A program made the translations under genes and the position numbers. From JAJXXT01 sp963764465 (GTDB taxonomy: Bacteria; Pseudomonadota; Alphaproteobacteria; Acetobacterales; Acetobacteraceae): a DNA stretch of 64,000 nt. Numbering within the stretch: the first letter of the stretch is position 1; every line of letters begins with the position of its first letter. Shown piece after piece: positions 18,044 through 26,045 of the stretch. The notes under the pieces were generated by a model. It did not search any database and was not told the DNA's origin. It saw only the letters and a list, made by a program, of their open reading frames with translations. Location: NCBI GenBank assembly GCA_963764465.1, contig CAVXSO010000006.1, forward strand, positions 744,001 to 808,000, read 5' to 3'.

Positions 18044-19192
18044 ATGACCGAGATGTCGAGAATCGAGCCCGCCCAAGCGACGCCGCTCAGCACGCCAGCG
18101 CCCGTCGCCGCATCCCCGCGCGCCCGCCGCCTCCGCCAGGGCCTCCTCGCCCTCGCCCTGCTCGCCACCACCGCCGCCGCCGGCACCTTCGGCTACGACT
18201 ACTGGACCACGGGCCGGTTCGAGGTGGCGACGGACGACGCCTACGTCCAGGCGGACTACACCACCATCGCCCCCAAGATCTCGGGCTACATCGCCGGGGT
18301 GCTGGTGGCCGACAACCAGCACGTCGCCGCCGGCCAGGTCCTCGCGCGCATCGACGACCGCGACTTCCGCGCCGCCCTCGCCCAGGCCCGCGCCAGCGTC
18401 GCCGCCGCCCGCGCCGCCGCCGGCAACATCGACGCCGAGCTCGCCCTGCAGCGCGCCACCATCCGCGAGGCCGCCGCCGCCGTCGCCGCCGCCCAGGCCT
18501 CGCTCGACTTCGCCAGGGCCGACGCCGCCCGCTACAGCCGCCTGCTCGCCGACGGCGCCGGAACCCTGCAGCGCGCCCAGCAGACCCAGGCCACGCGCGA
18601 GACCACCGCCGCCACCCTCATCCGCGACCAGGCCGGCCTCGCCGCCGCCGCCCGCAAGGTGGACGTGCTGCGCTCCCAGCGCACCCAGGCCGAGGCCGAG
18701 GTCGAGCGCGCCCAGGCCGCGGAGCGCCAGGCCCAGCTCAACCTCGGCTACACCACCATCACCGCGCCGGTGGAGGGCACTGTCGGCGCACGCAGCCTGC
18801 GCGTCGGCCAGTTCGTCCAGGCCGGCACCCAGCTCATGGCCGTGGTGCCGCTGCACGCCGCCTACGTCGTCGCCAACTTCAAGGAAACCCAGCTTGCCCA
18901 TGTCCGCCCCGGCGAGCCCGTGCGCCTGCGCATCGATGCCCTGCCCGGTGCCCGCGTCGCCGGCCACGTGGACAGCATCGCGCCCGCCAGCGGGCTCGTG
19001 TTCGCGCTGCTGCCGCCGGACAACGCCACCGGCAACTTCACCAAGATCGTCCAGCGCATCCCGGTGAAGATCGTGCTCGACGACGCCACCGCCGCCGGCA
19101 CCCTGCGCGCCGGCATGTCCGTGGAACCAACCATCGACACGCGCCGCTGGCAGAAGGCCGCCGCCACCGCGCCTTCAACCAGGAACGGATGA
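18044..19192 (+). CDS. HlyD/EmrA-family membrane fusion (efflux adaptor) protein
   Basis: A 382-residue periplasmic adaptor. A single N-terminal membrane anchor (LLALALLATTAAAGTFGYDY, about residues 37-56) is followed by the biotinyl-lipoyl half-motif TIAPKISGYIAGVLVADNQHV, a long alanine-rich coiled-coil hairpin (about 100-225), and the second lipoyl half (LGYTTITAPVEGTVGARSLR) and beta-barrel domain. This is the EmrA type that pairs with a 14-helix EmrB exporter. The start is set by AGCGGAGG at 18031-18038. No intact emrB follows; only a 41-codon open frame and then an MDR oxidoreductase. Confidence 0.88.
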   Translation: MTEMSRIEPAQATPLSTPAPVAASPRARRLRQGLLALALLATTAAAGTFGYDYWTTGRFEVATDDAYVQADYTTIAPKISGYIAGVLVADNQHVAAGQVLARIDDRDFRAALAQARASVAAARAAAGNIDAELALQRATIREAAAAVAAAQASLDFARADAARYSRLLADGAGTLQRAQQTQATRETTAATLIRDQAGLAAAARKVDVLRSQRTQAEAEVERAQAAERQAQLNLGYTTITAPVEGTVGARSLRVGQFVQAGTQLMAVVPLHAAYVVANFKETQLAHVRPGEPVRLRIDALPGARVAGHVDSIAPASGLVFALLPPDNATGNFTKIVQRIPVKIVLDDATAAGTLRAGMSVEPTIDTRRWQKAAATAPSTRNG

Positions 19193-19268
19193 TCCTTCCA
19201 GCACTTCCAGAATTATCGCGCACAACCGCAAGCCACATCCTCCCCACGCCCCAAGAGGGTCCCGTCCC

Positions 19269-19394
19269 ATGACCACCGCGCCCCAGCCCGAACAAGCCGT
19301 CCCGCCGCGCACCCGGCTCGCCGTCATCGACGCCGCGCGCGCCACCGCCCTGCGCGCACGCCCCGGCCACCTCACCGCCGGCCGCGCCCACTGA
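19269..19394 (+). CDS. 41-residue open frame, possible emrB remnant
   Basis: A short frame from ATG 19269 to TGA 19392-19394, in the slot where emrB normally follows emrA. The first 20 residues (MTTAPQPEQAVPPRTRLAVI) resemble the cytoplasmic lead-in and first residues of the first helix of EmrB-type exporters, after which the sequence becomes arginine/alanine-rich with no membrane segment. I read it as the possible ends of an internally deleted transporter gene, but a chance frame is quite possible. Confidence 0.25.
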   Translation: MTTAPQPEQAVPPRTRLAVIDAARATALRARPGHLTAGRAH

Positions 19395-19419
19395 TCGCCC
19401 CGACAAAGGAAGCCCCACC

Positions 19420-20400
19420 ATGTCCACCACCACGCAGAACCTCCCGCACCACGCGCGCGCCATCGCCGGCAAGGCCGCCCGCATCCACCGCTTCGGCGGC
19501 CCCGAGGTCATCACCCTCGAGGACACCGTCCCCGCCGAACCCGGCCCCGGCGAGGTCCTGGTCCGCGTCAAGGCCGCCGGCGTCGGCCCGTGGGACGCCT
19601 GGATCCGCGCCGGCAAGAGCGCCCTGCCCCAGCCCCTGCCGCTCACCCTCGGCTCGGACATCGCGGGCGTCGTCCTCGCCACCGGCCCAGGCGTGACCTG
19701 GCTGCGCCCGGGCGACGACGTCTTTGGCGTCACCAACAAGCGCTTCACCGGCGGCTACGCCGACCACGCCATCGCCGACGCCACGATGCTCGCCCGCAGG
19801 CCGCCCTCGCTCGCCGACATCGACGCCGCCTCGGTCCCCGTCGTCGCCGTTACCGCCTGGCAGGCGCTGTTCGAGCAGGCGCGCCTCGCGCGCGGCCAGG
19901 GCGTGCTCATCCACGGCGCCGGCGGCAATGTCGGCGCCTTCGCCGTGCAGCTCGCCCGCCATGCCGGCCTCACCGTCCACGCCACCGCGGGCGCGCGCGA
20001 CCTCGCCTATGTCCACGGCCTCGGCGCCGCGACGGTACTCGACGGCCGTACCGCACGCTTCGAGGACGCGCTTCCCCGGCTCGACGCCGTCATCGACCTC
20101 GTCGGCGGCGAGATCCAGGCCCGCTCCTTCGCCACCCTGAAGGGCGGCGGCGCGCTCATCTCCGCCGTCGCCCCGCCCGACGCCGCGCTCGCCGCGGCGC
20201 ACGGCGTGCGCGCCGCCTTCTTCCTCGTGGACGTCACCACGGAGCGCCTCGCGCGCATCGCCGCGATGATCGAGGCCGGCACACTCGCCACCTCCGTCGC
20301 CGCCATCCTGCCGCTCGCCGCCGCCCGCGTCGCGCACGAGATGCTGGAGGGCACGCGCCCGCGGCCGCGCGGCAAGATCGTGCTCACGGTCGCGGCCTGA
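19420..20400 (+). CDS. Zinc-independent MDR oxidoreductase (quinone oxidoreductase family)
   Basis: A 326-residue medium-chain dehydrogenase/reductase. The GroES-like N-terminal domain (PGPGEVLVRVKAAGVGPWDAW, about residues 40-60) lacks the catalytic-zinc cysteine. The Rossmann motif GVLIHGAGGNVGAFAVQLA is at about 164-182. That combination marks NADPH-dependent quinone or enone reductases. A GACAAAGGAAG ribosome site lies 10 bases upstream of ATG 19420. It is followed in the same direction, 101 bases on, by a LysR regulator that may control it. Confidence 0.85.
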   Translation: MSTTTQNLPHHARAIAGKAARIHRFGGPEVITLEDTVPAEPGPGEVLVRVKAAGVGPWDAWIRAGKSALPQPLPLTLGSDIAGVVLATGPGVTWLRPGDDVFGVTNKRFTGGYADHAIADATMLARRPPSLADIDAASVPVVAVTAWQALFEQARLARGQGVLIHGAGGNVGAFAVQLARHAGLTVHATAGARDLAYVHGLGAATVLDGRTARFEDALPRLDAVIDLVGGEIQARSFATLKGGGALISAVAPPDAALAAAHGVRAAFFLVDVTTERLARIAAMIEAGTLATSVAAILPLAAARVAHEMLEGTRPRPRGKIVLTVAA

Positions 20401-20501
20401 CCACGCGCCTCGCTGGCCAAGGCACAGCTTGGGATGCGCCCACCGCCCCGTCGCGGTAAGCATGGGCGCATCCCGCCAAGCCGAGCGACCCCGCTGCTGC
20501 C

Positions 20502-21422
20502 ATGGACCGCCTCACCAGCCTCACCGCCTTCGCCCGCGTCGTCGAGACCGGCGGCTTCTCCGCCGCCGCGCGGCGGCTCAACATGTCCGTCACCATGGTC
20601 AGCAACCATGTCCAGGCGCTGGAGGAGCGGCTCGGCGCCCGCCTGCTCAACCGCACCACCCGCAAGGTCAGCCTCACCGAGATCGGCCAGGCCTACTACG
20701 AGCGCGCCACCCGCATCCTCGCGGACATGGAGGAAGCAGACCGCATCGCCGGCGCGCTCCACGCCACGCCCCGCGGCATGCTCCGCCTGTACACCAGCGC
20801 CAGCATGGTCCGCTTCCTCGCCCCGGTGATCGCGGAGTTCGTCACCCAGTACCCGGCGGTCTCGGTGGACCTCGGCACCGGCGAGCGGATGGTGGACGTG
20901 ATCGAGGAGGGCTACGACCTGGTGATCCGCCCGGTCATGCCGCCGGACTCAACGCTCGTCGCGCGCCAGCTCTCGCCATGGCGCCACCTGCTCTGCTGCG
21001 CCCCATCCTACCTCGAGGCGCACCAGGCCCCGGCCGAGCCGGCGGACCTCGCGCACCACAACTGCCTGCGCTACACGCTCTACCCGTTCGGCGACGAGTG
21101 GCGGTTCGAGGATGCGCACGGCAAGCCGGCCGCCGTGCGCGTGCGCGGCAACCTCGTCACCACCAGCGTCGACGCGCTGCGCCGCATGGCGCTCGACGGG
21201 CACGGCCTGTTCCTCGCCCCCACCTTCGCCATCGCCGACGACCTCGCGGCCGGAACCCTGGTGCGCGTGCTGCCCGCCTATCGCGGCGTCGCGTTCACGA
21301 TCAGCGCCATCTACCCGCACCGCCTGCATCTCTCGACCAAGGTCCGCAGCTTCATCGACCTGCTGGCCGAACGCTTCGCCGTCCACCGCGCCTGGATGGA
21401 CCCGCCCGCCACCGGCACCTGA
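20502..21422 (+). CDS. LysR family transcriptional regulator
   Basis: A 306-residue regulator. The winged helix-turn-helix spans residues 1-60 (LTAFARVVETGGFSAAARRL, then VSNHVQALEERLGARLLNRT); the effector-binding periplasmic-protein-like domain fills the remainder (residues 90-295). It belongs to the CrgA/DsdC-like group common in proteobacteria. The neighbouring MDR oxidoreductase and efflux adaptor are the likely targets, though LysR genes are more often divergent from their targets than placed downstream as here. Confidence 0.9.
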   Translation: MDRLTSLTAFARVVETGGFSAAARRLNMSVTMVSNHVQALEERLGARLLNRTTRKVSLTEIGQAYYERATRILADMEEADRIAGALHATPRGMLRLYTSASMVRFLAPVIAEFVTQYPAVSVDLGTGERMVDVIEEGYDLVIRPVMPPDSTLVARQLSPWRHLLCCAPSYLEAHQAPAEPADLAHHNCLRYTLYPFGDEWRFEDAHGKPAAVRVRGNLVTTSVDALRRMALDGHGLFLAPTFAIADDLAAGTLVRVLPAYRGVAFTISAIYPHRLHLSTKVRSFIDLLAERFAVHRAWMDPPATGT

Positions 21423-21452
21423 CGCACCAACGTTACGCCATCGCAACGCCAA

Positions 21453-21543
21453 CCCCGCCCCGTATCGCTGGCCCCGCCCCGTATCGCTGGCCCCGCCCGC
21501 GTATCGCTGGCCCCGCCCCGTATCGCCGGCCCCGTATCGCTCG
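21453..21543. repeat. 19-bp tandem repeat between LysR gene and moeA
   Basis: About 4.7 copies of CCCCGCCCCGTATCGCTGG: exact units at 21453-21471 and 21472-21490, a 20-base variant at 21491-21510, a one-change copy at 21511-21529 and a truncated copy to 21543. It fills almost the whole interval between two convergent genes. It is non-coding. Confidence 0.93.
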
Positions 21544-21565
21544 CGCCGCCGAAACCCGAACGCCC

Positions 21566-22768
21566 CTACAGCCCGATCGTATCCAGCCGGATCACCCGCA
21601 CCCGCGCCCCCACCGCCGCCGCCGGCGCATTCGGCGCGCGCAGGATCAGCGCATCGGCCTCCGCCAGCAGCCGCAGCATCCCCAAATCCTGGCGCGCGAA
21701 CGCCGTCGCCACCGGCACCCCATCCCCTCCGGGCGCCAGCCGCGCGCGCAGATGGTCCGCCCGGTGGTCGTTCGCCGGCAGCGCCGCGCCCAGCACCGCC
21801 TCGCTCTCCGCCGGCCCGTCCCCCGCCATCCCCTGCAGTCGCGCCAGCGCCGGCAGCAGGAACAACACGGCACACACCAGCGCCGAGACCGGGTTGCCCG
21901 GCAGCCCCAGCATCGGCGTCTCGCCCAGCGCGCCGAACATCAGCGGCTTGCCCGGCCGCATCGCGATCTTCCAGAAATCCGTCTTCAGGCCCCGCTTCGC
22001 CAGCGCCGGCTGCACCAGGTCATGCGCCCCCACGCTCGCACCGCCGGTCGTCACCAGCAGGTCGCAGGACAGCCCCTCCACCGCTTCCGCCAGCGCCGCC
22101 TCGTCGTCGGCCACCACCGGCAGCACCACCGGCTCGCCGCCGCCCGCGCGCACCAGCGCCGCCAGCGCATGCGCGTTGGAACTCACGATCCCACCCGGCG
22201 GAATCGGCTCGCCCGGCAGCGCGATCTCGTCGCCCGTCGCCAGCAGCGCCACGCGCGGCCGCCGGTGCACCCGCACCCAGGGATGGTTGCCGGCCGCCAG
22301 CACCCCCACCGCCCGCGCGCCGATGCGCGTGCCCGCGGCCACCAGCACCTGGCCCGCGGCAAAATCCTGCCCCGCCCTGCGGATGTGCCGCCCGGCCGTC
22401 ACCGCCTCGCGCACCTCCACCATCCCGTCCGCCTCGGCCGCATCCTCCACCAGCAGGATCCCGTCCGCCCCCGCCGGGATCACACTGCCGGTAAAGATCC
22501 GCACCACCTGCCCCGGCCCCACAATCCCCGGCCAGGGATGCCCCGCGGGCGCCGAGCCCACCACGGCAAGCCGCGCCCCCAGCACCCCGTCCGCCGCCCG
22601 CAGGCAATACCCGTCCATCGCCGAGACATCCGCCGGCGGCTGCGTCAGCCGCGCCGCGTGGTCGGCCGCCGCGACCCGCCCCCACGCCTGCGCCAGCGCC
22701 ACCATCTCGGGTGCCCCCGGCCGCATTGCCGCGACGATCCGCGCCCGCGCCTCCTCAACGCTTATCAT
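21566..22768 (-). CDS. moeA: Molybdopterin molybdenumtransferase
   Basis: A 400-residue enzyme that inserts molybdate into adenylylated molybdopterin, the last step of Moco synthesis. The MoeA N-terminal domain (MISVEEARARIVAAMRPG, ADVSAMDGYCLRAAD) leads to the MoCF-like domain with LVTTGGASVGAHDLVQPAL and the conserved GLPGNPVSALV. The C-terminal domain IV is short but present. It lies 13 bases after moaC in the trpGDC-moaC-moeA run. The window encodes two likely Moco users, the CoxL-like protein and SoeA (the latter a bis-MGD type). Confidence 0.94.
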   Translation of the reverse strand: MISVEEARARIVAAMRPGAPEMVALAQAWGRVAAADHAARLTQPPADVSAMDGYCLRAADGVLGARLAVVGSAPAGHPWPGIVGPGQVVRIFTGSVIPAGADGILLVEDAAEADGMVEVREAVTAGRHIRRAGQDFAAGQVLVAAGTRIGARAVGVLAAGNHPWVRVHRRPRVALLATGDEIALPGEPIPPGGIVSSNAHALAALVRAGGGEPVVLPVVADDEAALAEAVEGLSCDLLVTTGGASVGAHDLVQPALAKRGLKTDFWKIAMRPGKPLMFGALGETPMLGLPGNPVSALVCAVLFLLPALARLQGMAGDGPAESEAVLGAALPANDHRADHLRARLAPGGDGVPVATAFARQDLGMLRLLAEADALILRAPNAPAAAVGARVRVIRLDTIGL

Positions 22769-22781
22769 GGCGCCACGCTGA

Positions 22782-23267
22782 TCATGGGGCGCGAAACTCC
22801 CCGGACCGCCCGCCAGACTTCTCCCGCAGCCGCACCGCCTCGATGCGCATCCCCCGGTCCACCGCCTTCAGCATGTCGTAGATCGTCAGCGCCGCGACCG
22901 AAACCGCCGTCAGCGCCTCCATCTCCACCCCGGTCGGCCCCGTCGTCGCCACCGTCGCCTCGATCTCCACGCCATCCTCGCCGACGCTGAAATCCACGCC
23001 CACCGTCGAAAGCGCCAGCGGATGGCACAGCGGGATCAGCTCCGCCGTCTTCTTCGCCGCCATGATCCCCGCGATCCGCGCGACGCCCAGCACATCGCCC
23101 TTCACCGCCGTCCCCGCGGCCACCAGCGCCGCCGTCTCCGGCTGCATCACCACGCGCCCGGAGGCCACGGCGCGCCGCTGCGTGGCCGGCTTCTCGCCCA
23201 CATCCACCATCCGTGCCTTCCCCGCGGCATCGAAATGCGTGAGCCCGCTCACCCCGCGCTCCCCCAC
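22782..23267 (-). CDS. moaC: Cyclic pyranopterin monophosphate synthase
   Basis: A 161-residue MoaC, which converts the MoaA product into cyclic pyranopterin monophosphate. The signature is complete: MVDVGEKPATQRRAVASG, the catalytic-lysine and histidine regions IAGIMAAKKTAELIPLCHPL, and the GVEMEALTAVSVAALTIYDM stretch. The start is a GTG at 23265-23267 or an internal GTG a few codons on. It sits between trpC and moeA on the same strand. Confidence 0.95.
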   Translation of the reverse strand: MGERGVSGLTHFDAAGKARMVDVGEKPATQRRAVASGRVVMQPETAALVAAGTAVKGDVLGVARIAGIMAAKKTAELIPLCHPLALSTVGVDFSVGEDGVEIEATVATTGPTGVEMEALTAVSVAALTIYDMLKAVDRGMRIEAVRLREKSGGRSGEFRAP

Positions 23268-23325
23268 CCCAGCGGCACCCGGCCCGCCAGTCCCGCGCGC
23301 CGATGAACCAGGCGGCTCGCCACCA

Positions 23326-24129
23326 TCACCCGATCAACGCCCGCACCGCGGCGCCGACATCCGGCTGCCGCAACAGGCTCTCCCCCACCAGGAACCCGCT
23401 CACCCCGACGTCGCGGAAGCACGCGATGTCGTTCGCGTCGCGGATTCCGCTCTCCGCGACGACAAACCGGTCCGGCGGCACCAGCGGCGCCAGCGAAAGC
23501 CCGGTCTGGATGTCGGTCCGCAGCGTCCGCAGATCGCGGTTGTTGATCCCGATCAGCCGCGTGCGCAGCCCCAGCGCGCGCTCCAGCTCGGCTTTGTCAT
23601 GCACCTCGGCCAGCACGTCCATGCCCAGCCCGGCCGCCTCCGTCTCCAGCGCCAGCGCCTCGGCGTCGGTCAGGGCCGCCATGATCAGCAGGATGCAGTC
23701 CGCCCCCATCGCCCGGCTCTCGCGCACCTGCCACGCATCCAGCATGAAATCCTTGCGCAGCACCGGCAGCCGCGTCGCCGCGCGCGCCGCCTCCAGGTGC
23801 ACGGCATCGCCCTGGAAGAACGGCAGGTCGGTCAGCACCGAAAGACACGCCGCGCCGGCCGCCTGGTATTCGCGCGCGATCGCCGCCGGATCGAAGCTCT
23901 CCCGTATCATGCCGCCGGAGGGCGAGGCCTTCTTGATCTCCGCGATCAGCCCCACGCCCGTCTCGGCGGCGCGGTCCATCAGCGCGCGCGCGAACCCGCG
24001 CGGCGCGCCCGCCCGCCCGATCCGCGCCTCGAGCACCTGCGCGTCCACCGCCTGCCGCCGCAGCGCCGCATCCTCGCGCGTGCGCGCGCAGATCCTGGCC
24101 AGCGTATCGCCCATTGCCGCGGCACTCAT
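23326..24129 (-). CDS. trpC: Indole-3-glycerol phosphate synthase
   Basis: A 267-residue (beta/alpha)8 enzyme of tryptophan synthesis that closes the indole ring of CdRP. It shows IAEIKKASPSGGMI (phosphate and carboxylate binding), LRKDFMLDAWQV with the catalytic lysine, AEVHDKAELERAL and the final VAESGIR and GFLVGESLL loops. It is monofunctional, without a TrpF domain. It lies 51 bases downstream of trpD and 58 bases before moaC. Confidence 0.96.
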   Translation of the reverse strand: MSAAAMGDTLARICARTREDAALRRQAVDAQVLEARIGRAGAPRGFARALMDRAAETGVGLIAEIKKASPSGGMIRESFDPAAIAREYQAAGAACLSVLTDLPFFQGDAVHLEAARAATRLPVLRKDFMLDAWQVRESRAMGADCILLIMAALTDAEALALETEAAGLGMDVLAEVHDKAELERALGLRTRLIGINNRDLRTLRTDIQTGLSLAPLVPPDRFVVAESGIRDANDIACFRDVGVSGFLVGESLLRQPDVGAAVRALIG

Positions 24130-24180
24130 GCGCCCGCCCTGCCGCCGCCCGTCCCGCCGCGCACGAGGCGCCCCGTCCCG

Positions 24181-25215
24181 CTACGCCGCATGGCTCTCGC
24201 GCCGCAGCGCCTCGAGCACCGAAAGCGCCGCCCCGGAATCGATCGAGCGCGCCGCCAGCGCCACACCCTCGCGGATATCGCCTGCCTTCCCCGCCACGAT
24301 GAACCCGCCCGCGGCGTTCAGCAGCACCGTGTCGCGGTACGGGCCGTTCGCCCCGCGCAGCAGCGCCAGCATCGCCGCGGCATTCGTCTCCCCATCCCCG
24401 CCATGGATCGCTGCCACGGGCGCCGTCGCCAGCCCAGCCTCGGCAGGATCGAGCACGAACTCGCGGATCTCGCCGCCCGAGAGCGCCACCACCTGGTTCG
24501 GTCCCGCAACGGTCAGCTCGTCGAGCCCCATGCCGTGCACCAGCCAGGCATCCGTCGTTCCAAGTGCGGCCAGCGTCTCCGCCATCGGCCGCGCCCAGGC
24601 GCCGTCGAACACGCCCGTCAACTGCCGCCTCACCCGCGCCGGGTTCGCGAGCGGCCCCAGCAGGTTGAAGATCGTGCGCGTCCCCAGTTCCACCCGCGGC
24701 CCCGCGGCATGGCGAAGCGCCGCGTGGTGGCGCGGCGCGAACAGAAAGACGCAGCCCACGGCGCGCAGGATCTCCGCCAGCCGCTCGATCTTCGCATCCA
24801 CGTTCACACCGAGCGCCGTCAGCGCATCCGCGGCCCCGGACTTGGAGGACAGCGCCCGGTTCCCGTGCTTCGCGACCGGCACGCCCGCCCCCGCCAGCAC
24901 GAAGCAGGCGGCGGTCGAGATGTTCAGCGTCCCCGCGCCGTCGCCGCCGGTGCCGACGATATCGATCGCGTCCTGAGGCGCCTCGATCGCGGTCATGCGC
25001 GCGCGCATCGCCCGCACCGCGCCCACCATCTCGGCCACCGTCTCGCCGCGCACGCGCATCGCCATCAGCATCGCGGCGATCTGCGCGGGCGTCGCCTCGC
25101 CCGCCATCACCGTGCCGAACGCCGCCTCGGCCTCCGCCTCGCTCAGCGTCTCGCCCAGCGCCAGCCGCGCCAGGACCGGCTTCAGATTGCCCCCGCCCGA
25201 AGCACCGCCACTCAT
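24181..25215 (-). CDS. trpD: Anthranilate phosphoribosyltransferase
   Basis: A 344-residue enzyme that transfers phosphoribose from PRPP to anthranilate. The PRPP and magnesium loop GTGGDGAGTLNISTAA, the anthranilate-binding KHGNRALSSKSGAADALTALG, and NLLGPLANPARVRRQLTGVF are all intact. The start ATG at 25213-25215 overlaps the trpG stop (ATGA), indicating translational coupling; a longer frame upstream would run through trpG and is rejected. Confidence 0.96.
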   Translation of the reverse strand: MSGGASGGGNLKPVLARLALGETLSEAEAEAAFGTVMAGEATPAQIAAMLMAMRVRGETVAEMVGAVRAMRARMTAIEAPQDAIDIVGTGGDGAGTLNISTAACFVLAGAGVPVAKHGNRALSSKSGAADALTALGVNVDAKIERLAEILRAVGCVFLFAPRHHAALRHAAGPRVELGTRTIFNLLGPLANPARVRRQLTGVFDGAWARPMAETLAALGTTDAWLVHGMGLDELTVAGPNQVVALSGGEIREFVLDPAEAGLATAPVAAIHGGDGETNAAAMLALLRGANGPYRDTVLLNAAGGFIVAGKAGDIREGVALAARSIDSGAALSVLEALRRESHAA

Positions 25216-25838
25216 GCCGCGCGATCCAGCGTCGGCCGCGCGAGCCGCAGGAAGTTTCCAAGCAGCGCATGCCCATGCTCGCTCGCGATGCTCTCGGGGT
25301 GGAACTGCACGCCCCACACCGGCAGCGTCCGGTGCGCGAGCCCCATGACCAGCCCGTCCTCGGCGCCGCCGCCCATCTCATCAAGGACCCAGGCCGTCAC
25401 CTCCAGCGCCTCCGGCAGGCTCGCCCGCTCGACGACGAGGCTGTGGTAGCGCGTCATCCGCACCGGGTCCGGCAGCCCCGCGAACACATCCGTCCCGCGA
25501 TGGCGTATCGCCGACATCTTCCCATGCATCGGCATCGGCGCCCGCACCACCTGGCCGCCGAACGCCTGCCCGATCGCCTGGTGCCCCAGGCACACGCCCA
25601 GCAGCGGCACGCCCGCCTGTGCCGCGGCCCCGATCAGGTCGAGGCAGATCCCCGCCTCGTTCGGCGTGCACGGCCCTGGCGACAGCACGATCGCCTCCGG
25701 CCGCCGCGCCATCGCATCCGCGACGGAGAGCGCGTCGTTTCGCCACACCTCGCACCGCGCCCCCAGGTCACCCAGGAAATGCACGAGGTTGAAGGTGAAA
25801 CTGTCGTAGTTGTCGATCAGCAGGATCACGCTTTCCAT
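25212..25838 (-). CDS. trpG: Anthranilate synthase glutaminase component
   Basis: A 208-residue class I glutamine amidotransferase. The nucleophile cysteine is in LLGVCLGHQAIGQAFGG (about residue 80), with histidine and glutamate in VQFHPESIAS; the N-terminal IDNYDSFTFNLVHFL is the TrpG/PabA signature. It supplies ammonia to TrpE or PabB, neither of which is in the window, so a dual TrpG/PabA role is possible. ATG at 25836-25838 is preferred; a GTG two codons earlier is the alternative. Confidence 0.93.
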   Translation of the reverse strand: MESVILLIDNYDSFTFNLVHFLGDLGARCEVWRNDALSVADAMARRPEAIVLSPGPCTPNEAGICLDLIGAAAQAGVPLLGVCLGHQAIGQAFGGQVVRAPMPMHGKMSAIRHRGTDVFAGLPDPVRMTRYHSLVVERASLPEALEVTAWVLDEMGGGAEDGLVMGLAHRTLPVWGVQFHPESIASEHGHALLGNFLRLARPTLDRAA

Positions 25839-25928
25839 CCGCACGCCACCGCGCCCGACATGGCCCGAACCCCGCTACAGGTCAAATCACCGCCCGCGCG
25901 ATCCGCCGCACCCAGCGACCCCAGACCC

Positions 25929-25989
25929 AGCATCCCACGCCCCCAGCATCCCACGCCCCAGCATCCCACGCCCCAGCATCCCACGGCCC
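25929..25989. repeat. 15-bp tandem repeat upstream of trpG
   Basis: Four copies of AGCATCCCACGCCCC: a 16-base variant at 25929-25944, exact units at 25945-25959 and 25960-25974, and a diverged unit at 25975-25989. The 207-base interval between the glpK stop and trpG start holds nothing else I can identify. Any leader or promoter for the trp run would have to be here. Confidence 0.93.
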
Positions 25990-26045
25990 GGCGCCCCCTG
26001 TCCGGCGTCCTCCGGGCCAGCGCCCCCGGCCTCAGGTCGCCCGCC

